Of a stretch of 64,000 nucleotides of DNA, positions 24,874-33,645 are shown one piece after another. The first letter of the stretch is position 1. Every line of letters begins with the position of its first letter. A program made the translations under genes and the position numbers. This DNA comes from Spirochaetales bacterium (GTDB taxonomy: Bacteria; Spirochaetota; Spirochaetia; DSM-2461), in NCBI GenBank assembly GCA_016936555.1, contig JAFGXR010000114.1, positions 29,224 to 93,223 of the forward strand. The letters run 5' to 3'. A model generated the notes under the pieces. The model was not told where the DNA came from. It saw only the letters and a list, made by a program, of their open reading frames with translations, and made no database searches.

Positions 24874-25488
24874 TTGTCTGAAAGGAAATTGTTCGAGTTG
24901 TGGCTCGCTTCTGAAAATGAGATAGAAGAATTGGTCCCCTATGAAAAAACGAATAATCATTCTTTGAGCAACCGCTTCACCGGTTTCATCCTCGGACAGT
25001 GCATCGAGGGATTTTCTCCTTCCATGATCGCAAAGAATGAACATGGTAAACCGGTTCTGAAAGGAGTTCCCTTCAGCTATAACCTCAGTCATTGCGATAA
25101 TCTGTTTGCCTTGCTTGTCACCTCGTTCCCCTTCTGCGGCGTCGATGTGCAATCTGTTAAGGACATAGCCAGATACGAAGATGCTCTGCGCTCCGTTTTT
25201 ACAGACAGAGAATACGCTATTCTGGAAGAGAAGGGGACTCCGGGGGATTTTTTTCAGTTATGGAGCCTCAAGGAAGCCTATGTCAAAGCCCTGGGCGGTT
25301 CGATCTGGTACGGCCGGGATTTCGATTCTTCAACCGAGCCGGGGTGTTATTCCGATAAATGGTTTCAGAGGGGTGGTCTTTCCTTCTTTTCTACGGAGAT
25401 TGAAAAAGATGTTTATCTCTCTCTGGCTGTTCCCTCTTTGTCTGAAGATAGGGCTTTTAGAAAAATGAGGCTTAAGGACTTTTCTTGA
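24874..25488 (+). CDS. 4'-phosphopantetheinyl transferase, Sfp type
   Basis: A 204-residue Sfp-superfamily enzyme that converts apo- to holo-carrier protein using CoA. Motifs: FSYNLSHCDN (residues 67-76), GVDVQ with Mg-binding Asp91 (89-93), and WSLKEAYVKALGG (130-142; Glu134 and Lys138 catalytic). TTG start at 24874 with AAGGAG seven bases before. Sfp-type transferases usually serve secondary-metabolite carriers, so it is the natural partner of the AcpK-like ACP about 6 kb away. The size is slightly below that of Sfp. Confidence 0.92.
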   Translation: MSERKLFELWLASENEIEELVPYEKTNNHSLSNRFTGFILGQCIEGFSPSMIAKNEHGKPVLKGVPFSYNLSHCDNLFALLVTSFPFCGVDVQSVKDIARYEDALRSVFTDREYAILEEKGTPGDFFQLWSLKEAYVKALGGSIWYGRDFDSSTEPGCYSDKWFQRGGLSFFSTEIEKDVYLSLAVPSLSEDRAFRKMRLKDFS

Positions 25489-25513
25489 TTTACTTTACAG
25501 ATTATTCTGAGAC

Positions 25514-26020
25514 ATGGAAAAGTATTACGTATCATACAACCGCATTCACAGCATAATGAAGGACCTGGCGGAACAGGTTACGGCTTCGGGCTTCGAGCCC
25601 GACTATATTGTCGCCATCGGGACCGGGGGATTCATCCCGGCCCGTATGCTCAAGACCAATATCAACCGCCCCATCCTGACAGTCGGTATCGCCTATTACG
25701 ATCTCAATGACAATCTTATGGATCATCCCCATATCATTCAGTGGATTGATGATGCCGATGCCAAGCTGAAAGGCAGGAAGATTCTCCTTGTCGATGAAGT
25801 CGATGATTCGAGGGCAACCATAGGGTATTGCCTTGACACTCTTCTGACCCATGAACCGGAAGAGATCGCTGTCGTCGTCGTGCATAACAAGGATAAAGAG
25901 AAAAGAGGCGCCATTCCCCCCCAGGTGACTAAATATTTCGCAGGGGAGACCATGGAGGATAAATGGATCTGCTATCCCTGGGATGCCGATGACATTTACG
26001 AACACGACAGGAACTGCTGA
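25514..26020 (+). CDS. Phosphoribosyltransferase, xanthine/hypoxanthine PRT-like
   Basis: A 168-residue type I phosphoribosyltransferase. The PRPP-binding motif is ILLVDEVDDSRATI (residues 90-103), and the N-terminal PDYIVAIGTGGFIPARML provides the first phosphate loop. Such enzymes salvage purine bases to nucleotides with PRPP. It lies 25 bases after the PPTase gene in the same direction. The relation to the lipid genes is unclear and may be chance. Confidence 0.83.
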   Translation: MEKYYVSYNRIHSIMKDLAEQVTASGFEPDYIVAIGTGGFIPARMLKTNINRPILTVGIAYYDLNDNLMDHPHIIQWIDDADAKLKGRKILLVDEVDDSRATIGYCLDTLLTHEPEEIAVVVVHNKDKEKRGAIPPQVTKYFAGETMEDKWICYPWDADDIYEHDRNC

Positions 26021-26047
26021 GAGCAGCTGCCGCATATTCATTATCTT

Positions 26048-28384
26048 TTATTCGGAATCGGGCCGCTCTTTGAAAGGGCGGCTCAGTTTTATTATATAGG
26101 GTGTTACTGTGAAGTCGGCGATGAGCGCCGATAACATGGCGACAATCATATAAATCCCCATATTCACCATACTGTGAACCGCCGAGGTCAGGAAGGCCGC
26201 AAATGTCGCGCAGAGTATGACATTGGCCAGAATGAGGGCTTTACCGACTTTTATAAATGAATTCCTGATGGATTTCATATAATCCCCTGTTTTATTAAAA
26301 TCCTGTTTCACATGATTGATGAAATGTATCGTGTCGTCTACAGCCAGTCCCATAACCATCGGCGCTATGGTCATGGTTACGAATTCCAGAGAAACGCCCA
26401 TAAATCCCATCAACCCGCCTGTAATGATGATCGGTGTGATGTTGGGAATCATGGCTATAAGACCCAGTTTGAAATTCCTGAATACTATCATCATCATAAT
26501 GGAAATTATAACAAGAGCCGTCATAACAGACCTGATCAGACCGATTGTTATATATTGATTCATTATGCTCATCTGGATGGCGCTGCCGGTGAGCAGATAG
26601 CGGAATCCGGGATACTGATCTTCAGGGAAAAGCCTCTTCAGTTCTTCCTCAAGGGAATCGATATGGTTTTTCGTCTGCAGAGTTGAAACATCGTAAATTT
26701 CGACCAGGATTTTCAGGGTTGAATTGTCATCATTTATCCAGGGTTTCAGGCTGCGGTCCGAACTCCTCCGGGTAAAACCGACCAGTCCCCTTATCAGCGA
26801 GCTCTTCTCCGGAATGGAGTAATAGGATTCATCCCCTCTGTGACGGAGCATATTCACTTCCCTGATCAGACTGTTTATGGATGTTGTCCTTTTAACAAAA
26901 TGGGTTTCATTGATAAAAGCGGTCAGCTCATCGACTTTTTCAAGAACTTCAGGAGTTATGGCCGAGTCCTTGCCATCGAAAATCAGAGCGATATTATAGG
27001 CATTGCTCGATCCTATTTCCGATTCCGATATGTAATTCTGATTAACGGCGTGGGGGAGTTTATCCCCCAGCATCTGCTTCCTGTTCAGATCGACGGACAG
27101 CTTGGAAATTCCGAAGGCGGAAAGACCCATTATGATGAAGAAACTTACGGAGATAAGGGCTCCGTGATGCATGATCACATCGCTCAGTTTTCCCATCCAG
27201 GTCTCCACCCGGTCGACTCCCGACTCCCCGCTTCCCGACAGAGCCTTCTTTTTCGAAAGGGATTTGTCATTTTCTCCCAGAGCCAGTATGGACGTGAACA
27301 GAAGCATGGACAGCAGGTAGACGATGGTAATGCTTATTGCCGAAACGACTCCCACCCATTGAATGGCCGTTATCGGTACGGAAACAAAGGATAAAAGGGC
27401 GAATATCGTTGTGAAGGCCGTAAAGAGAATAGGCCATCCGGTCTCCTTGACCGCATGGACAAGAGCCCGGTTTTTATTCCTGTACTGCAGATAGTTTCTT
27501 CTGTAAAAATTAAAGATATGAATCGTATATCCAATCGAAACGGCAATGGAGAGAAGAACGGGGATGAGCATAAAGGTTGAATCGATTGTCATATTCAACC
27601 AGCCCATGGCTCCGAAGACAGATCCCGTGGAAATGGAAATGGTCAGAATCGCGGCGATTATGGTTTTAAGGGAACGGAGAATATACACAATCAGAACTAT
27701 GGCGATCAGGGCGGCGAGGCTGATCATTTTTATCAGATCACTCATCATATCCTCGCTTTTCTGATAGAGGAGAACGGGTACCCCCGTTGCTCTGAGAACG
27801 GCTCCTCTGTCCTGATATCTTTCCACTATATCAAAAGCTTTCTTTCCCACAACATAAGCCGGATCGTTGTGCTGATAATCTCCGATTATATCTTCTTCAT
27901 AGGGATTGAGGCTGCATAAAATCCAGGCCTGGGTATAGTCCCGGGAATAAAGTACGCCTCTCACACTCTTCCGGATATCAAGGTTTCTCCGGCTTTCTTC
28001 CTTATCGGAACCTTCTTCAATGAATGTCGCAATGGAGGTTGCCGCGCTGATAATAGGCATCTCGGCGGTAAGCGTATTGCTGAGATCTCTTATCAATGCG
28101 AGAGTCTCTTCGGAGAACACATCCTCCGCTTCTACGAGGATGCCGATAAAATCGCTGTTGCCGAAAATTGAGTCGAACTCTTTCTGGTCCACAACGACGG
28201 GATCATCATCGAGAAAAAGATTTGTCAGGGAAACCGATGTCTGCAGGTTTCTTATCCCTGTTGTGAAGAAAACCCCGGTTAAAAGGATTGAAATAATCAG
28301 CAGCCATTTAAACTTTATGATAAATTCACCCAGATTCTCAAAAAAATCCAGTGCGATAGTTTCCAGCGATTTATTAAAAAACAT
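26048..28384 (-). CDS. MMPL/RND-superfamily exporter
   Basis: A 778-residue membrane protein with two similar halves. Each has one helix, a large periplasmic domain and a five-helix bundle (about residues 220-365 and 600-770), as in MMPL/HpnN-type lipid exporters rather than tripartite drug pumps. GLAVDDTIHFINHV and AVSIGYTIHIFNFY are the conserved helix-4 signatures of each half. The ATG at 28384 has AGGA upstream; a TTG 39 bases earlier is less likely. MMPL proteins move hydrophobic lipids across the inner membrane, so this is the candidate exporter of the product. The gene is convergent with the PPTase unit. Confidence 0.85.
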   Translation of the reverse strand: MFFNKSLETIALDFFENLGEFIIKFKWLLIISILLTGVFFTTGIRNLQTSVSLTNLFLDDDPVVVDQKEFDSIFGNSDFIGILVEAEDVFSEETLALIRDLSNTLTAEMPIISAATSIATFIEEGSDKEESRRNLDIRKSVRGVLYSRDYTQAWILCSLNPYEEDIIGDYQHNDPAYVVGKKAFDIVERYQDRGAVLRATGVPVLLYQKSEDMMSDLIKMISLAALIAIVLIVYILRSLKTIIAAILTISISTGSVFGAMGWLNMTIDSTFMLIPVLLSIAVSIGYTIHIFNFYRRNYLQYRNKNRALVHAVKETGWPILFTAFTTIFALLSFVSVPITAIQWVGVVSAISITIVYLLSMLLFTSILALGENDKSLSKKKALSGSGESGVDRVETWMGKLSDVIMHHGALISVSFFIIMGLSAFGISKLSVDLNRKQMLGDKLPHAVNQNYISESEIGSSNAYNIALIFDGKDSAITPEVLEKVDELTAFINETHFVKRTTSINSLIREVNMLRHRGDESYYSIPEKSSLIRGLVGFTRRSSDRSLKPWINDDNSTLKILVEIYDVSTLQTKNHIDSLEEELKRLFPEDQYPGFRYLLTGSAIQMSIMNQYITIGLIRSVMTALVIISIMMMIVFRNFKLGLIAMIPNITPIIITGGLMGFMGVSLEFVTMTIAPMVMGLAVDDTIHFINHVKQDFNKTGDYMKSIRNSFIKVGKALILANVILCATFAAFLTSAVHSMVNMGIYMIVAMLSALIADFTVTPYIIKLSRPFKERPDSE

Positions 28385-28535
28385 GAAAAAGTCCTGTGAT
28401 AGGTTAAAAGTATGTATAATCAATATATTTATACATTATTCACCGGTTTTAATACAATGGATCTTCCGCCATAGACGTATCAATTTTGAAGTTTACCATT
28501 TTCACAGCCTTTCTTTTGATGTTATATTTTAAAAG

Positions 28536-29201
28536 ATGAACACGCAGAATATTGAAGCCCTGATTTTCGATCTGGACGGAACGCTTTACGATAAGAAAAA
28601 TATCGTCCTGAATACACTGAAAAGCCACTGGAGAGAAATCCCCATTCTTCACGCATCAAACCGTCTGAGGAAAGCTCTCAAGGGAGTGGACCTCGAAAGC
28701 TCGGAAAAGTTTCACGAGACCTTCTACAGCAGAATCGCCGGGACAGCGGGACGCCGGAAAGCGACCATAGAGCACTGGTATCAGAAGAAATTCTATCCGC
28801 GCTTTATCAGAGCCCTGAAAAAGAAATACAGAGCCCGGAACAATCTTATTCCCACTCTGGAAAAGCTTCAGAGAATACTGCCTATGGCGGTTTTTTCCGA
28901 TTATTCCTATGTTCCTGAAAGACTGCACGCGCTTAAAATCCCGAAGGAGTATTTCTCCTTTATGGCCGGCAGCGAAGAGTATGGTGTTTTAAAGCCTTCG
29001 GCCAGGCCGCTGCTGGAAATAGCCGCGAAGCTGGGAGTTTCTCCCGAAAAGGTTCTGGTTGTGGGAGACCGGGACGATACGGACGGCGAGGCGGCCAGGA
29101 TGGCAGGCATGATGTTCTATCATATTGCGGGGCCGGAACATTGGGACCGCTTTATTGAAGATATGTTACAACTGACAGAAGAGAGAGGACAGAATGGCTA
29201 G
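28536..29201 (+). CDS. HAD-superfamily hydrolase
   Basis: A 221-residue HAD hydrolase: motif I IFDLDGTLYD (Asp12 nucleophile, Asp14), motif II about FSDYS near residue 128, and motif IV VVGDRDDTDGEAARMAG near 173-189. These proteins remove phosphate from small molecules. It overlaps the following acyltransferase gene by eight bases, so a phosphatase acting on a phospholipid precursor is possible. The exact substrate is unknown. Confidence 0.87.
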   Translation: MNTQNIEALIFDLDGTLYDKKNIVLNTLKSHWREIPILHASNRLRKALKGVDLESSEKFHETFYSRIAGTAGRRKATIEHWYQKKFYPRFIRALKKKYRARNNLIPTLEKLQRILPMAVFSDYSYVPERLHALKIPKEYFSFMAGSEEYGVLKPSARPLLEIAAKLGVSPEKVLVVGDRDDTDGEAARMAGMMFYHIAGPEHWDRFIEDMLQLTEERGQNG

Positions 29202-30339
29202 ATGGTACCAGAATTTAACCTGGAAGGTTCTTATAAAACTCAAGACTGACAAGCTTTGGGAATTCCACAATGTTCAGCCGGAGTATCATGGAGAATTTCC
29301 CGATCCTCCTTATATCTTTATGGGGAATCATTCCCATGCCGAAGATCCCTATATCATCGGCGCCGAGATGGGGGATATCGTTCACTTCATGGCCAACATA
29401 GACGGTGTGTCCGATGTGCAGAGGATACTTTCCCATATGGTTGCCTGCTACGGTAAAAAGAAGGGTGCTCCCGATTTTGCAGCGATAAAAAAGACAATAG
29501 AACTGCTGAAAGAGGGAGAGCCCGTCGGCATTTTCCCCGAAGGCGACAGGAGCTGGGACGGGGAAACAGCCCCTCTTATTCCCGGTTCGACAGCCATTGC
29601 CTCCAAGTATAAATATCCTATCGTTCTGGCCGTACAGAGAGGAAATTACCTCTCTTTCCCGCGATGGGCCGACAACCCCCGGCAGGGAAGAATTAAAATA
29701 GATTATTATACATTCACCGCAGAGGATGTCGGATCCATGACGCCGCAGGAACTCGAACAGAAAGTGACGGAATTGCTATATGTTAACGATGTGAAGGATC
29801 CGGTCAATAAGGATATCACCTTCAAGGGCAAGGATCTTGCTTCGGGTATACAGAGGCTGCTGTGGGTTTGCCCCTCCTGCGGAAAGCAGGATTCCATTGC
29901 CGGTGACGGCGATGACATCCTCTGCCGCGCATGCGGGGCGAAGTGGACGCTCGACGGATCGCTCAGAATCCAGCCGGAAGGTCTTCAGGGAAGAGACCTG
30001 AAAGACTGGTATGACTGGCAGAAAGAAAAAACCGCCGAGATAATTTCCGCTGCGGGAGATGACCTGATAACTTCAACCGTCGATATAGAGTTGAGCGAGT
30101 TGGAAAACAGGAAGATGGTAGACCCCCGCCGCGGCGATATGAAGCTTTACCGGGACAGGATTGTCTTCTCGTCGCCGGGAAGAGAGGATCTGGTCATGCA
30201 GGTCTCCGATGTGGCGCACTATATCGATAACTTTAATAATGCATTCGAATTCGATTGCGGTAAAACCAGGTACAGATTGAAATTTTCCGGTAAAAACGCT
30301 TTAAAATGGATCGACCTGTTAAATCAGTTAAAGAAATAG
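29194..30339 (+). CDS. PlsC-like acyltransferase with C-terminal zinc ribbon
   Basis: A 381-residue protein. The N-terminal half is a 1-acylglycerol-phosphate-acyltransferase-like domain: HX4D as His46-Asp51 (NHSHAED) and motif III FPEGDRS (114-120). After residue 220 there is a four-cysteine zinc ribbon (Cys226, Cys229, Cys244, Cys247) and a C-terminal beta-rich region (about 300-381) resembling a PH-like fold. I do not know this combination from characterised PlsC proteins. It is coupled to the HAD hydrolase upstream and ends at a strong terminator. It should move acyl groups onto a lipid alcohol or phosphate. Confidence 0.82.
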   Translation: MARWYQNLTWKVLIKLKTDKLWEFHNVQPEYHGEFPDPPYIFMGNHSHAEDPYIIGAEMGDIVHFMANIDGVSDVQRILSHMVACYGKKKGAPDFAAIKKTIELLKEGEPVGIFPEGDRSWDGETAPLIPGSTAIASKYKYPIVLAVQRGNYLSFPRWADNPRQGRIKIDYYTFTAEDVGSMTPQELEQKVTELLYVNDVKDPVNKDITFKGKDLASGIQRLLWVCPSCGKQDSIAGDGDDILCRACGAKWTLDGSLRIQPEGLQGRDLKDWYDWQKEKTAEIISAAGDDLITSTVDIELSELENRKMVDPRRGDMKLYRDRIVFSSPGREDLVMQVSDVAHYIDNFNNAFEFDCGKTRYRLKFSGKNALKWIDLLNQLKK

Positions 30340-30345
30340 AGAAAT

Positions 30346-30374
30346 AAAAAACCTGCCTTCGGGCAGGTTTTTTT
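30346..30374. terminator. Bidirectional rho-independent terminator
   Basis: AAAACCTGCC pairs with GGCAGGTTTT around TTCG, with A-rich sequence on the left and a T-run on the right. It can stop both the PlsC-like gene and the convergent LpxL-like gene, whose stop codon overlaps it. Confidence 0.9.
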
Positions 30375-31371
30375 ACATGGAAATTGTATTTTCTTCTACA
30401 GATTCGGAATAACCTTTATCGCTCTGTTCCTCGAGCTTTTTTTTTCTCTCTTCTTCCGCTTCCAGTTTCTCGCCGTAATCGGCCCACTGGTACCACTGAT
30501 GAGGCGTTTTATTGATAGCTTCATCAAGTACAGTGAGGGCTGACTGGCTGACCGAGCGGTGGTCATCCTCTTCTGTAATCAGAGTCTTCAAATTCATGGT
30601 AAACTTTTTCTGGCCCTCTCTGTGCATCAGCGCCGTTGCAACAGCCGAACCGGAACGCTTGTGGAGAATCTCAAGTGTTCTGTCCCCGTCGAATTGCTGA
30701 CCCAGAAATTTGACCGGATTTTGTTTCGATGTTCTCCAGGCATCGAATTCGTCACACTCTGTTATGAGAATCCGCCCTTTTTTCAAGGCATTGACGGCCT
30801 GCATGAAGACATTCCCTTCGTCGAGATCCATCAGTTCGAGCCCCAGAGGCTCCGCTCTCTTATTGAGAGATTCCTTCAGTCTCTGGGTCTGAAAACGGAG
30901 AATCATCGTAACGGGGTAACCTCTGACAGCCAGGGCTCCGGGCAGGGCTTCAACGGCGCCGTAATGAGCTGTTACCAGAATGACTCCTTTTCCCTTCGCC
31001 AGGGCTGCTTTGAACTCTTCTTCCCCTGTCAGCTGGACGCTCTTCCTGAGAAACTTCAGGGTATTGGGCAGGTTGTTATAGGCTATGAAAAGCTTTTCGT
31101 GGTAATGGGCAATTATGCCCCGGAACGTGTCTTTAATAATTGCATCCAGATCTTCCGGAGATCTGCTGTCTTTCCAGACATCCCTGAGTGTGTTTTCAAT
31201 ATGGGATTTTTCTTTTTTCTTAATATTATAATAGATTTTGCCCAGGAAAAGCAGGTAGAGTCTGGATGTGTGGAAGGGCAGAAACCTGAAGATCAGGACA
31301 TTCAGTCTGGCCTGCAGAAATTTGCTGAGACTGAGTGTGAAACTAAAAGGATTTTTTTTTCCTGGAAACAT
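30373..31371 (-). CDS. LpxL/HtrB-like lysophospholipid/lipid A acyltransferase
   Basis: A 332-residue acyltransferase with the HX4E catalytic motif at His136-Glu141 (HYGAVE) and a hydrophobic N-terminal region. Members add secondary acyl chains to lipid A or acylate other envelope lipids; LpxL-like enzymes are also regular members of aryl-polyene-type clusters. AGGA lies before the ATG. The C-terminus is charged and lysine/glutamate-rich. No other lipid A genes are near, so an accessory lipid role is favoured over a core LPS role, without proof. Confidence 0.82.
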   Translation of the reverse strand: MFPGKKNPFSFTLSLSKFLQARLNVLIFRFLPFHTSRLYLLFLGKIYYNIKKKEKSHIENTLRDVWKDSRSPEDLDAIIKDTFRGIIAHYHEKLFIAYNNLPNTLKFLRKSVQLTGEEEFKAALAKGKGVILVTAHYGAVEALPGALAVRGYPVTMILRFQTQRLKESLNKRAEPLGLELMDLDEGNVFMQAVNALKKGRILITECDEFDAWRTSKQNPVKFLGQQFDGDRTLEILHKRSGSAVATALMHREGQKKFTMNLKTLITEEDDHRSVSQSALTVLDEAINKTPHQWYQWADYGEKLEAEEERKKKLEEQSDKGYSESVEENTISM

Positions 31372-31649
31372 TTATCCTACCTTATATGAAATATAGCATA
31401 AAAAAGCTCTGCGTATTATAGGGAAATGGCCTTTCGTGCACAACCCGCGAAGGTCTGGTAAACAGAAATTTAATATATGCTATTTGTAAACCGTTTATCA
31501 TAATTTATTAGCGAATAGTCATTCACTTATACAACAATAATAGAAGATTGCGGGAAAAGATACCATATTTTATGAATAAGTTTTTATATAATATCGGGGA
31601 TATTTCAACTTTCTTGGAAAAGGGAAAGGCCTTGGCTTATTCTATAATC

Positions 31650-33644
31650 ATGAAAAGGTTAAATCTGTTTTTTTTAATGATTATCGCTCTGGGATCTCCT
31701 GTTCTGACTGCCGGAGAAGGATCGCAGGACCGGATTTCCCGTCACGATTCTTTCCCCGTTAAAGCTGTTACCCTTTATACAGCCGGTCTGGCCTGGATGA
31801 TGCATGAAACCACTGTCAGCGGTCATGAAGTCATCTCCTTCGAAGTGGAACAGAATGATATCAATGATATTCTCAAGAGTTTGGTCATTGAGGATCTTGG
31901 AAACGGGACTATCGATACCATCAATTTCGAAAGCGAGAACCCCCTTTCCGCGGCTCTGGCGGATTTGAGGGTCAATCCTTCGGGAGCTCCTGATCTGGTG
32001 GATTTTCTGAGACGGACTCAGGGAGAAGCCGTTACTGTTACAGTCGGTGAAAATTCCATAGGCGGACGCATATTCAGTGTCGAAACGGTCCTGCTTCAGG
32101 AAGAGAGACATGTCATTCTCAATCTGATGGATGCTACGGGCCTTAAGCCGCTGGATATTTCGGCCATTTCAAATCTGAGCTTTGATGATGCGGAGCTGCA
32201 GAGCGAACTTCTCTCGGCACTCGATCTGATTGCCCGGTCCAGAGTCAAGGCATCCCGTATCCTGAAAATCTCCTGCCGGGGAGAGGGGACGCGCACTATC
32301 CGTCTCAGTTACGTAAGGGCTGTTCCTCTCTGGAAAACAAGTTACCGGATCAACTTGAATGAAGAGGGAATCCCCGGGCTGGAGGGGTGGGCCCTCGTTC
32401 AGAATACAGGCAGCATGGACTGGAAAGATGTAAAGCTCAGTTTTATCGCCGGCCGGCCCAATGCCTTCACAATGGATATGGCTACTCCGCGTTACGTTCA
32501 GAGACAGCAGGTTCAGACTGCTGCGGCAGCACCTCTCGGACCGACCGAATACGATCGCGGCTATGCTCCCCAGCCTTCGGGCAGGGAAGCTTATAAAAGC
32601 GCGGCTCCCTCCGCAGCCTACGGAGCCATGATGGATAGGGAGGATGAGCTCTATCCGGCAGAGGAGTCCTACAGTCCCGCACCGGTAGAAGCTCAGGCTA
32701 CAGGAATCTCCGCGGGTAATTTTTACAGATATGAAGTGAACCAGCCCGTCACCATATATGCCCGGTCTTCGGCCATGATCCCTATCATATCCAGGGAGGC
32801 CGCCGGAGAATCCCTGGCTCTCTACGATCCTTCACATCAAATGGTATTTAAGGGAATCCGGCTTATCAATGATTCAGAAGCTCATTGGGCCGCCGGTCCT
32901 GTCTCGGTTTCCGAAGGCCGGTATTACGGGGGAGACGCCCTTCTGCCCGAAATGATACCCGGTTCGAAAAGGCTGCTGACCTACGCCGTTCACGGCTCGG
33001 TCGAAGTGGAGCAGATCCGGGAAAATGAACCCCAGCGTCTGGTGAGCCTCATTATGGTGGACGGACTTCTGAAACGAACCGATAAAATCAGCCGCACCAC
33101 CGAGTACAGGATCAGCGGAGAGGACAGGGAACTTCTCATTCTCCACGGGAAGGAGGGGGGATGGAATCTGCTGGAGCATCCGCCCATAGCCGAAGAGACC
33201 GGCTCGGAATACCGTTTCTCATTGAAAGAGTGGGACAAACCGGCCGTGGTAACCGAGGAGTATGTCATATCCCAGCAGTACAGCCTGGCGAATCTGAGAC
33301 TGACAGATATTAATTATTATATTCAGTGGGAAGGTCTTTCTTCCGCCATGAAGCAGGCTTTCAGCGAAATAGCCTCCCTTCTGAGCCATCTCGAATCGAT
33401 CAGGAGCGAACTGTCTTCACTTAACAGCCGGATCAGCCGTCTCGAGCGCGATCAGAGCCGGGTCCGCGAGAACATGAAAGTTCTCGATGGGGATTCAGAC
33501 CTCTATAAGCGCTACGCCGATCAGCTCGATGAACAGGAGACGGAAATCCGCCGGATCAATGAAGAGATCAACCGGAAACAGCAGGATCTTTCGGACGGCG
33601 ATAAAAAACTGAAGGACTATATTTCCGGCCTCGATCTCAGCTGA
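31650..33644 (+). CDS. DUF4139-family secreted protein with C-terminal coiled coil
   Basis: A 664-residue protein with a signal peptide (MKRLNLFFLMIIALGSPVLTA), an N-terminal beta domain (KAVTLYTAGLAWMMHE), a DUF4139-like beta-rich core (YVRAVPLWKTSYRI; VQNTGSMDWKDVKLSF), a low-complexity Pro/Ala/Tyr-rich stretch (about 320-370), and a strongly predicted coiled coil at about 570-655. Function of DUF4139 proteins is unknown. The ATG at 31650 is chosen because the signal peptide starts there; a longer frame begins at 31548. No Shine-Dalgarno precedes it and TATTCT ends six bases before the ATG. It converges on the beta-propeller gene with one base between. Confidence 0.75.
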   Translation: MKRLNLFFLMIIALGSPVLTAGEGSQDRISRHDSFPVKAVTLYTAGLAWMMHETTVSGHEVISFEVEQNDINDILKSLVIEDLGNGTIDTINFESENPLSAALADLRVNPSGAPDLVDFLRRTQGEAVTVTVGENSIGGRIFSVETVLLQEERHVILNLMDATGLKPLDISAISNLSFDDAELQSELLSALDLIARSRVKASRILKISCRGEGTRTIRLSYVRAVPLWKTSYRINLNEEGIPGLEGWALVQNTGSMDWKDVKLSFIAGRPNAFTMDMATPRYVQRQQVQTAAAAPLGPTEYDRGYAPQPSGREAYKSAAPSAAYGAMMDREDELYPAEESYSPAPVEAQATGISAGNFYRYEVNQPVTIYARSSAMIPIISREAAGESLALYDPSHQMVFKGIRLINDSEAHWAAGPVSVSEGRYYGGDALLPEMIPGSKRLLTYAVHGSVEVEQIRENEPQRLVSLIMVDGLLKRTDKISRTTEYRISGEDRELLILHGKEGGWNLLEHPPIAEETGSEYRFSLKEWDKPAVVTEEYVISQQYSLANLRLTDINYYIQWEGLSSAMKQAFSEIASLLSHLESIRSELSSLNSRISRLERDQSRVRENMKVLDGDSDLYKRYADQLDEQETEIRRINEEINRKQQDLSDGDKKLKDYISGLDLS

Positions 33645-33645
33645 A

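Noticed and set aside
26060..26085. Hairpin GCCGC/GCGGC as a terminator of the phosphoribosyltransferase unit
   Set aside because: It lies inside the MMPL coding sequence, and the T-run after it is too poor to call a terminator.
10548..31371. A standard aryl-polyene cluster
   Set aside because: The accessory genes fit, but there are no aryl-specific ammonia-lyase or ligase genes, and HMGS, ECH1/ECH2 and alpha-oxoamine synthase are not part of such clusters.
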